This document shows positions 57,537 through 64,000 of a stretch of DNA of 64,000 bases, piece after piece. The stretch lies in NCBI GenBank assembly GCA_016721865.1, contig JADKHF010000008.1:1-64000 (forward strand), written 5' to 3'. The stretch is from Nitrosomonas sp. GTDB lineage: Bacteria; Pseudomonadota; Gammaproteobacteria; Burkholderiales; Nitrosomonadaceae. The notes beneath the pieces are model-generated. The model was given only the letters and a program-made list of their open reading frames with translations. It did no database searches and had not been told where the DNA came from. The position numbers were made by a program, and so were the translations under genes. The number at the start of each line of letters is the position of its first letter. Position 1 is the first letter of the stretch.

Positions 57537-58034
57537 ATGAGTGGTAAAAAGAAGAAAAACTGGCTATCCCCCGAACGCCGTGAGCCGGGTGGATTCGCAG
57601 CCCTGCCGCATTGCCTGCTTGAGAGCAAAGTCTATATCGGGTTATCTCCCCATGCTGTAAAGCTTCTAAATGACCTGCTGGCACAATTCAAAGGATTCAA
57701 TAACGGCGATTTGGGCCTGTCATGGTCGATCATGGAGAAACGCGGCTGGAAATCACGCGATACACTCAACAAAGCCCGCAAAGAGCTGATGGATGTGGAA
57801 TTAATCTTTGTTTCTCGCTATGGAGACCGCAAGCGCGCGCATCTTTACGCACTGACCTTCTTCGCCATTGATGAATGCGGCGGAAAACTGGATATCAGCG
57901 CAACCCCAAAACCACTGAGCTTGTGGCGAAAACATGAACCGTTACCGCCTCTCAAAATTAAATCCACTCCCACGCCCGGCGTGTCAAAAGTGATCGATAT
58001 AACACGCCCGGCGTGTCAAATGTGGTCGATATAA
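57537..58034 (+). CDS. Winged-helix replication/regulatory protein with repeats at its 3' end
   Basis: 165 residues. GGFAALPHCLLESKVYIGLSPHAVKLLNDLLAQF and WSIMEKRGWKSRDTLNKARKELMDVELI (cited in part) look like a winged-helix domain related to phage/plasmid replication regulators; a Pro-rich linker follows. The last codons (VIDITRPACQMWSI) lie within an array of DNA palindromes that continues past the stop. Probably controls element replication or its own transcription by binding them; this is inference. Confidence 0.6.
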   Translation: MSGKKKKNWLSPERREPGGFAALPHCLLESKVYIGLSPHAVKLLNDLLAQFKGFNNGDLGLSWSIMEKRGWKSRDTLNKARKELMDVELIFVSRYGDRKRAHLYALTFFAIDECGGKLDISATPKPLSLWRKHEPLPPLKIKSTPTPGVSKVIDITRPACQMWSI

Positions 58035-58133
58035 CACGCCCAGCGTGTGACCCCCCGGATGAAACTATCGAATATGACACGCCCGCCGTGTTAAATCAGG
58101 CAATTTCTCAGAACTTATGGCACGCCCATCGTG
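57971..58133. repeat. Five phased palindromes (CACGCC-N-GGCGTG type)
   Basis: CACGCCCGGCGTG at 57971 and 58003, CACGCCCAGCGTG at 58035, CACGCCCGCCGTG at 58078, CACGCCCATCGTG at 58121. Start-to-start spacing is 32, 32, 43 and 43 bases, about 3, 3, 4 and 4 helical turns. The first three share flanks (ATCGATATAACACGCCC). An iteron- or operator-like array; partly inside the preceding gene. Confidence 0.75.
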
Positions 58134-58195
58134 CACCTTTCTATATAGCCATACTATGGGTTTGAATTTAATGAATGTCAGGAAGGAATTGATTC

Positions 58196-58699
58196 ATGGG
58201 TAAGCGTTTACCGAATCCTCGGCTTGCTAAGATTCATCGTAGCTACACTGTTGAAGAAACAGCCAAGCTTTTTGATGTTCACAAAAACACGGTAGGAAAC
58301 TGGATTAAGCAGGGATTGCCGGTTTGTGGAAAGAAGCGGCCTTTTTTGATTATGGGACGTGATCTTCGAGTCTTCCTGGAAGCCAAAAGAGTCAAGAACA
58401 AACAATCCTGCAAAGCGGATGAAATCTATTGTGTGCGATGCCATGCACCCAAAAAACCTGCTGCGGATTTGATCGAATATAAAGCGATTACAGATACTCT
58501 GGGAAACCTGGTTGCGATGTGTCCGGATTGCGCATCCATCATGAACCGGCGCATCAGTTGGGCAAACTTAAAACAAAATTCCGCTTTTATGAGTATCACG
58601 CAACCGCTGGCAGGATTACACATAACAGCGTGTGTTAACCCTTCCGTAAATTGTGATTTCAAGATAGGAACAAAAAGTCATGCACAAACATCATCCTGA
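58196..58699 (+). CDS. HTH and zinc-knuckle partner of a tyrosine recombinase
   Basis: 167 residues. N-terminal HTH (YTVEETAKLFDVHKNTVGNW, then IKQGLPVCGKKRPFLIMGRDL, a MerR/excisionase-like DNA-binding domain) and a C-terminal zinc site CVRCH ... CPDC. Its end overlaps the start of the following recombinase by 20 bases, implying coupling. This pairing is found in front of defence genes in other genomes as far as I recall; a directionality factor role is likely. Confidence 0.65.
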   Translation: MGKRLPNPRLAKIHRSYTVEETAKLFDVHKNTVGNWIKQGLPVCGKKRPFLIMGRDLRVFLEAKRVKNKQSCKADEIYCVRCHAPKKPAADLIEYKAITDTLGNLVAMCPDCASIMNRRISWANLKQNSAFMSITQPLAGLHITACVNPSVNCDFKIGTKSHAQTSS

Positions 58700-59783
58700 C
58701 AATGAAAGAATCAAGCACAAATACTTTTCTTTCCTCAAGGAAGCCATGCGTCAAAGTGAGTCAACGATTGACGGTGTGGCCAAAGCAATCGCACGCTTTG
58801 AAGACTATAACAAGTATCGTGATTTCAAGTTATTTCATCATCAACAAGCCATTGCCTTCAAGAATCACCTGTCAGAACAGATCAATCAACAGACAGGAAA
58901 AAAGCTAAGCAAGGCGACACTACATTCAACATTGGCAAACTTAAAAAAATTCTTTGAATGGTTAGCCAGAGAACCGGGTTATAAATCACGGCTTCAATAT
59001 TCCGATGCGGAGTATTTCAATATATCTCGTAAGGATATGCGCATCGCAACGACAAAACGTAGCACGGCTGGACCGACGATAGAACAAATCAAACATGTCA
59101 TTCAAATGATGCCAGAGCATACGGATATAGAACGCCGTAATAAGGCATTAATCGCATTTACTTTGCTCACGGGTGCAAGAGATGGCGCGCTGGCTTCCAT
59201 CAAGCTCAAGCATGTGAATTTACTGGATAACAGTTTATTTCAAGATGCGCGGGATGTGAACACCAAGTTCAGCAAGACTTTCATCACGTATTTCTTCCCT
59301 GTGGGAGAAGATATTCGTCAGATTGTTACTGACTGGATAAATTATCTGAAAGAACAAAAACTTTATGGCAATGATGATCCGCTTTTTCCGATGACAGAAA
59401 TCGGCTTAAATGAAAAAAAGCAATTTGGTGCAATAGGACTGAAGCGCAAACACTGGAGCACGACAGCACCGATTCGAGACATTTTTCAGCAAGCGTTTGA
59501 AGGTGCTGGATTGCCCTACTTTAATCCACACAGTTTCAGAAATACATTGACGAACTTAGGTAAAATTATCTGCAAAACCCCGGAAGATTTCAAAGCATGG
59601 AGTCAGAATCTTGGACATGAAAGCGTAATGACCACCTTATTAATTTATGGCCAAGTACCAGAACAACGTCAAAGTGAGATACTGAAACAATTGGCCATTC
59701 CGCAGAGAGACTCTGGAACTGATATCATTGAACTGGCCAAAGTGATGATCCAGCAGTTCCGTGATGCAGGTATACAGGTGTAG
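58680..59783 (+). CDS. Tyrosine recombinase adjacent to the type I RM system
   Basis: 367 residues. N-terminal SAM-like domain (FLKEAMRQSESTIDGVAKAI), catalytic R in LLTGARDGALASIKLKHVN, HSFRNTLTNLGK (HxxR), LGHESVMTTLLIYGQV (His and Tyr). Distinct from the P4-type integrases at 52496 and 55101. Together with the HTH partner it forms a two-gene module that may insert or shuffle the downstream hsd cargo. An imperfect TTCACATA / TATGTGTGAA stem at 59796-59833 follows it. Confidence 0.88.
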   Translation: MHKHHPDNERIKHKYFSFLKEAMRQSESTIDGVAKAIARFEDYNKYRDFKLFHHQQAIAFKNHLSEQINQQTGKKLSKATLHSTLANLKKFFEWLAREPGYKSRLQYSDAEYFNISRKDMRIATTKRSTAGPTIEQIKHVIQMMPEHTDIERRNKALIAFTLLTGARDGALASIKLKHVNLLDNSLFQDARDVNTKFSKTFITYFFPVGEDIRQIVTDWINYLKEQKLYGNDDPLFPMTEIGLNEKKQFGAIGLKRKHWSTTAPIRDIFQQAFEGAGLPYFNPHSFRNTLTNLGKIICKTPEDFKAWSQNLGHESVMTTLLIYGQVPEQRQSEILKQLAIPQRDSGTDIIELAKVMIQQFRDAGIQV

Positions 59784-59945
59784 TGAAAACTAATATTCAC
59801 ATATGAATATTGTCAATTTTCGCTATGTGTGAACAGATCATGCTATACAATTAGCGCAGAATTTGCTTTCGGCTGATGGTTCCTATAAGGCTAATTAACC
59901 ATTGAAATTATTGACTTCGCGCCACCCTTAACATAAAAGTAAGTA

Positions 59946-62237
59946 ATGTCCAGAGAAACCGATGCTCGCATGGTGGTTGACCAGCTTCTGAAAGATGCTG
60001 GCTGGGATATTTTCGATAAGTCTCAGGTATCTACCGAGGAAACGGCAGCGGATGACCGCGCTGATTATCTGCTCAAGAGTGCACTCACTCGCCCGCTCTG
60101 CGTCGTCGAAACAAAGCGTTTCGGAAAAGACCCTTACGGCGCAAAGGATCAAACGCTTCCCTATGCCAAGGGATTGGGCGCGCCATTTATCATCCTATCC
60201 AACGGGCATGAGCATTACTTCTGGGATTACGGCGACGGCGATGCGCGCCCGATCATGGGAATGCCATCGCGCGCCGATCTGGAAATCCGAGCCAACCTCA
60301 AAATCCATCGCAAGGGCACACTACAGGAAACGCTGGCCGCATTGCCTTACCCTGAAACTTTCTGGTTCCGTGGCGAGCAGGCCGAAGCGCGCGCCTATCA
60401 GCTTGAGTGCCTGCGTAGAGCCGATGAAGCACTGGCTGCTGGTCGCCGCCGGATGCTGTTCGAGATGGCCACCGGCACAGGGAAAACACTGGTCATAGCG
60501 ATGCTGATGAAGCGATGGTTTCAATCGGCGGCTGTCTCGCGCGTCCTGTTTCTGGCCGACCGCATCGAGTTGGCGAAGCAGGCCAAGGAAACTTTTGACG
60601 AATACCTGAAAGACTGGCCTTCCGAACTTCTCTATGGTGGCAAGCGCAGTCTGCAAGGCCAAATCGTGGTCGGCACACTCGATACCGTGGCAGCCCAATT
60701 AGGCGAGGGCGGATTCGGCCATGCCTATTTCGATCTGGTTATCACCGATGAATGCCACCGCTCCATCTACAACACTCATCGCGCCACCCTCGGGCATTTC
60801 GATGCCGTTCATATCGGACTGACCGCCACACCCAGCCCCGGCGAGTTGCGCTGGGTGAGCGATAAGGAACGGCAGCTTGTGAAGAACACTTACATGTTCT
60901 TTGACTGCTGGGACAACGCAACCAAACAGGGCAAGCCGACATTTTCCTACACCATCCAGCAGGGCATCAAGGATCGCTACCTGGCACCCTACAAGATTTA
61001 CGTGGCCGACACGCAACTTACCATTGAAGGCACAAGCTGGAACGAGGAAGAAATCAGCGCCACCGATTGGGGGCGGCGCGCAGAGTCAGAAGACCGGCTC
61101 AAAACGATGCTCGATGAATTCTTTCGCATCGAAACGCCACGCCTGCAAGAGCGTCCGCGCAAGACAATAGTTTTTGCCGTCTCCGACAAGCAAGCCGATT
61201 TACTGGTGCGTTTGATTAACCGCCTGCTGCCGGATGACCTGTGCCTTGCCATCGCTTCGCGCCTCAATGTGTCACCCGGTCAGGTGCGTGAATCCTTTGC
61301 CGAGAAAATCACTTCCTACACCAATAATGGCGACCCCAAACCGGCGATTAACCGTTTCAAGTATGACCCGCTGCCCTATATCGCCGTGTCGGTGGATATG
61401 CTCGACACCGGTTTCGATCACAAGGAAATTGAAACCCTGCTGATGTTGCGCCCCACCAAGTCGGCGATGAAATATGCGCAGATGCGCGGCCGGGGAAGCC
61501 GTATCTGCCCCAAAATCGGCAAGACCGAATTCTGGATTTATGACTTTGTTGGCAATGTTGCGCGCTTCAACGATTCGAGCATCGACTACCACACGCCCAA
61601 GGAAATCGGCCAAGGTGGCGGTGGAGGCGGAGGCGGTGGCGAAGGCCCCGGCAACGGTTGGGTGCTGATTCCAGAAGGGCAGAAGGACGATCACATTCAG
61701 AATCAGCACTTGATTCTGGTCGGCCCGGAAGGTCTGCAAATGGATCGCAAAACCTATCAGGATGAGTGGTCGGCCAAGGTCGCCGACCTGCACAAGGCTG
61801 ATCCGGTGGTACAGAAAATTTTGGCCGGGCAACCCGTCAGTGAGGAAGAATGGGAAGCCTTGCGCCGCCGTCTGGATGCACCCAAAAATTACTTCTCCGA
61901 ACCCAGCCTGCGCAAAGCCTTTGAGCAGCCAACCGGCTCGCTTACCGACTTCATCCGTGCTGCCCTTGGCGCATTCAAATTCCCGACGCACGAAGAACGC
62001 ATCGAGCGCGCCTTCGATACCTGGGTTGCCGAACACTCAGCTAGCATCAAGCCAGAACAGGCCACCATGCTGCGCCTACTCAAGCAGCGCGTCCTTGCTG
62101 GTGATACCATCGAGCTGCGTATTTTCAGCCAACCGCCTTTTTCCATCTACGGTGGACGGGCGCGCATGGAACAACTTTTTGGCAAGGACGGCCTAAATCA
62201 GGTCGTCGAAGAACTCAACATACTACTTGCCGCATAA
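59946..62237 (+). CDS. hsdR: Type I restriction enzyme, R subunit
   Basis: 763 residues, intact. N-terminal nuclease: RADYLL and CVVETKRFGKDP (D...ExK). SF2 helicase motor: MATGTGKTLVIAML (I), VITDECHRSIYN (II, DECH), IGLTATPSPGE (III), YAQMRGRGSRICPKIG (VI). A run of nine Gly (QGGGGGGGGGEGPG) links the motor to a C-terminal EcoEI_R_C-type domain (SLTDFIRAALGAFKFPTHEE). Cuts unmodified DNA after ATP-driven translocation as part of HsdR2M2S. GC is visibly higher than in the genes to the left, suggesting separate acquisition. 13 bases ahead of hsdM. Confidence 0.92.
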   Translation: MSRETDARMVVDQLLKDAGWDIFDKSQVSTEETAADDRADYLLKSALTRPLCVVETKRFGKDPYGAKDQTLPYAKGLGAPFIILSNGHEHYFWDYGDGDARPIMGMPSRADLEIRANLKIHRKGTLQETLAALPYPETFWFRGEQAEARAYQLECLRRADEALAAGRRRMLFEMATGTGKTLVIAMLMKRWFQSAAVSRVLFLADRIELAKQAKETFDEYLKDWPSELLYGGKRSLQGQIVVGTLDTVAAQLGEGGFGHAYFDLVITDECHRSIYNTHRATLGHFDAVHIGLTATPSPGELRWVSDKERQLVKNTYMFFDCWDNATKQGKPTFSYTIQQGIKDRYLAPYKIYVADTQLTIEGTSWNEEEISATDWGRRAESEDRLKTMLDEFFRIETPRLQERPRKTIVFAVSDKQADLLVRLINRLLPDDLCLAIASRLNVSPGQVRESFAEKITSYTNNGDPKPAINRFKYDPLPYIAVSVDMLDTGFDHKEIETLLMLRPTKSAMKYAQMRGRGSRICPKIGKTEFWIYDFVGNVARFNDSSIDYHTPKEIGQGGGGGGGGGEGPGNGWVLIPEGQKDDHIQNQHLILVGPEGLQMDRKTYQDEWSAKVADLHKADPVVQKILAGQPVSEEEWEALRRRLDAPKNYFSEPSLRKAFEQPTGSLTDFIRAALGAFKFPTHEERIERAFDTWVAEHSASIKPEQATMLRLLKQRVLAGDTIELRIFSQPPFSIYGGRARMEQLFGKDGLNQVVEELNILLAA

Positions 62238-62249
62238 CGATAGGATTAC

Positions 62250-63789
62250 ATGGATTCCGGTCAACTCAATTCACTGCTCAAGCGTCTCTGCAAAATCCTC
62301 TGGGAAGCGCAAGTCACCAACCCAATCACCTATGTCACTCAGCTTTCTTACCTACTCTTTCTCAAGATGCTGGAAGAAATGGATGCCGAACACGAGGAAG
62401 TCGGCAACGGCAAACACAAAACCTTGTTTAGCGAAGTGACGACCGGCAGTTGGGGCAAGGTGGATTTCGAGCCGCTGCGCTGGAGCGTACTCACCAGCAA
62501 CCCGGACAACACCAAAATGTTGGCGACACTGCGCGACTTTCTGCCCAAACTCGCCGAACACCCGCTGTTATCGCAAGGTGCGTGCGCCATCTTTCACGGC
62601 GCGACGGTTATTATCCCGGACGGTGCTACGCTGCGCCGCTTGACCGATGCGCTTTCCCCGCTGGCACTGCTGGCCGAGGATGCCGACATCAAGGGCGACC
62701 TGTTCGAGATGCTGGCCAACGACTTGGGTGGACAGAAGAAAGCCGCTCAATTCCGTACCCCGCGCCACTTGATCCGCGTCATCACGCAAATGGCCGACCC
62801 CAAGATCGGCCAGACCATCGTTGACCCTGCTTGCGGCACAGGCGGCTTCTTGATTGCTGCCTACGAACACATCCTGCTGGCCAACACCTCGCCCGGTTTC
62901 GTGCGCGAGGTGGAAAGCCCGTATGGTGGCAAAGTGAAACGCGGTGTCGGCGACAAGCTCAAGCGGGCGCAGTGGAATTTTATGCAAACTGGTGCACTGC
63001 ATGGCTTCGACGGCGACCCGGACATCCTGCGCATGGCCGCGATGAACGCCGTGCTGCATGGCTTCGATGCTTCCCCCATCGTGCGCCGCGATTCCATTTG
63101 CGGCAGCGAAGACAAATGGGACGAAGTGCAGTTCGATGTGATTCTGGAAAACCCGCCGTTTTCCGGCGCGCGCACCGACGCCAAGCCCAGCCTGCGCTTG
63201 GAAAAAGGCGATAAATATGTGTTGTTCCTCGCACATGCCCAGCGCAGCTTGCGCCGGGGCGGGCGCGCCGGGATCATCTTCCCCAACGGCATCCTGTTCG
63301 GCGATACCGGCAGCCATATCGAAGTCAAAAGGCGCCTGCTCGACAAGTTCGACCTGCAAGCCGTGGTGATGCTACCCAAGGGTATGTTCGAGCCTTATAC
63401 CCCCAATCCAACCTGTTTCCTGATTTTTGAAAACAATGACAAGCCCACCGAAATTGTGTGGTTCTACAGGGTGCAAGGTGATGGCTCCACACTCACCAAG
63501 GCGCGCAAATTTGGCCCAGTATCGCAACGACTTCCCCGACCTACTGGCAAAATGGCCGACACGGGTGGAAGAAGCGGGTTGCGCTTGGCGGGTGCCAGTC
63601 CAACGCATCCGCGACAATAACTACAATATGACGCTTTCCGGCCTGGGGCTGATCGAGCCGGACAAGACCGAACACGAAGCGCCGGAAGAAATCCTGGAAC
63701 GGGTAACGGAAAAGCAGGAGCGCGTTCTCGAACTGCTGGAAGAAATGCGCTTGCTGCTGCTGGAAGAGGCGGGCAATGGAATTGCTTGA
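62250..63789 (+). pseudogene. hsdM: Type I RM methyltransferase HsdM, frame broken near the end
   Basis: N6-adenine methyltransferase. HsdM_N helical domain (NSLLKRLCKILWEAQVTNPI), AdoMet motif I VDPACGTGGFLIAAYEH, motif IV ILENPPFSG. At about 63510 (after KARKF) the frame is lost; the next frame carries NLAQYRNDFPDLLAKWPTRV and the normal ending EKQERVLELLEEMRLLL, stopping at 63789. The shift needs two added bases (an A-run of five instead of three) or loss of one. About 512 residues restored. hsdS starts inside its last codons. Confidence 0.9.
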
Positions 63790-64000
63790 GGCTCCCGAAA
63801 GCTGGGAAAGCCTGCCTTTTGAATTGGCTGCTTCGAGGGTTGCTGCCAGAACCGGAAAGATCAAGGCTGGGGACTATCAAAGGGCAGGAGCAACGCCGGT
63901 TGTAGATCAAGGGAAAGAAATTATCGCCGGATATACCGATAACTTAGGCGCAGTAATTCGGACACCGCTACCTTTGATTGTATTCGGCGACCACACGCGA
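63776..64000 (+). CDS. hsdS: Type I RM specificity subunit HsdS (5' part)
   Basis: 75 residues visible from ATG 63776 (MELLEAPESWESLPFELAAS) before the window ends. The pattern SRVAARTGKIKAGDYQRAG, TPVVDQGKEIIAGYTD is the start of a methylase_S target-recognition domain, which defines the DNA sequence recognised. Overlaps the hsdM end by 14 bases. Confidence 0.88.
   Translation, partial: MELLEAPESWESLPFELAASRVAARTGKIKAGDYQRAGATPVVDQGKEIIAGYTDNLGAVIRTPLPLIVFGDHTR

Noticed and set aside
57971..58133. CRISPR array
   Set aside because: Repeats are 13-base palindromes with short degenerate spacers, partly inside a gene, and no cas genes are present.
60321..62036. Long minus-strand frames opposite hsdR
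   Set aside because: Shadow frames caused by the higher GC; no family features, and hsdR is certain.

Overview
The window looks like a betaproteobacterial chromosome, most likely an ammonia oxidiser of the Nitrosomonas group. This is inferred from gene content: a cyanophycin synthetase pair, the riboflavin/nusB/thiL/pgpA run, ftsYEX-rpoH, several PEP-CTERM proteins and moderate GC. It was not confirmed by a search.

The left third (1-22.5 kb) is ordinary core genome: the end of srkA, two cyanophycin synthetases, a CorC/HlyC-type protein, tRNA-Arg, ribE-ribBA-ribH-nusB-thiL-pgpA, a DASS transporter, an M48 protease-phhB-rsgA operon, orn, an EF-hand protein, an M16 protease, ftsY-ftsE-ftsX, and rpoH with a CIRCE operator, followed by tRNA-Ser.

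From tRNA-Ser (22.57 kb) to 53.88 kb everything is accessory, and the 3' end of tRNA-Ser recurs at 53,883. Inside are: (a) an 8 kb element (22.9-30.9 kb) with a large serine recombinase, bounded by two tRNA-Asn 3' fragments, carrying a rolling-circle-type Rep and metal/stress cargo; (b) a type III restriction-modification operon with a Fic gene between mod and res (31.5-42.5 kb), in which both mod and res are split by near-identical IS91-like elements; (c) an IS3-family element, an orphan response regulator, a PilZ protein and two PEP-CTERM proteins; (d) a satellite-phage-like module (46.9-53.9 kb: integrase, AlpA, primase zinc finger, DUF927 ATPase, terminase-small-like), with alpA cut by an IS630-type element.

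After a further PEP-CTERM gene, a second island starts at a tRNA-Arg(CCT) 3' fragment (54.9 kb) and runs off the right edge: integrase, small regulators, five palindromes spaced by whole helical turns, a second recombinase with an HTH/zinc partner, and a type I restriction-modification system (hsdR-hsdM-hsdS).

About 20 genes are broken by one-base indels, mostly in short homopolymers, including rpoH and other conserved genes. The two IS91 copies also differ from each other largely at homopolymers. I therefore suspect sequencing or assembly error behind many of the apparent pseudogenes; such genes are typed 'pseudogene' here only to record the broken frame.
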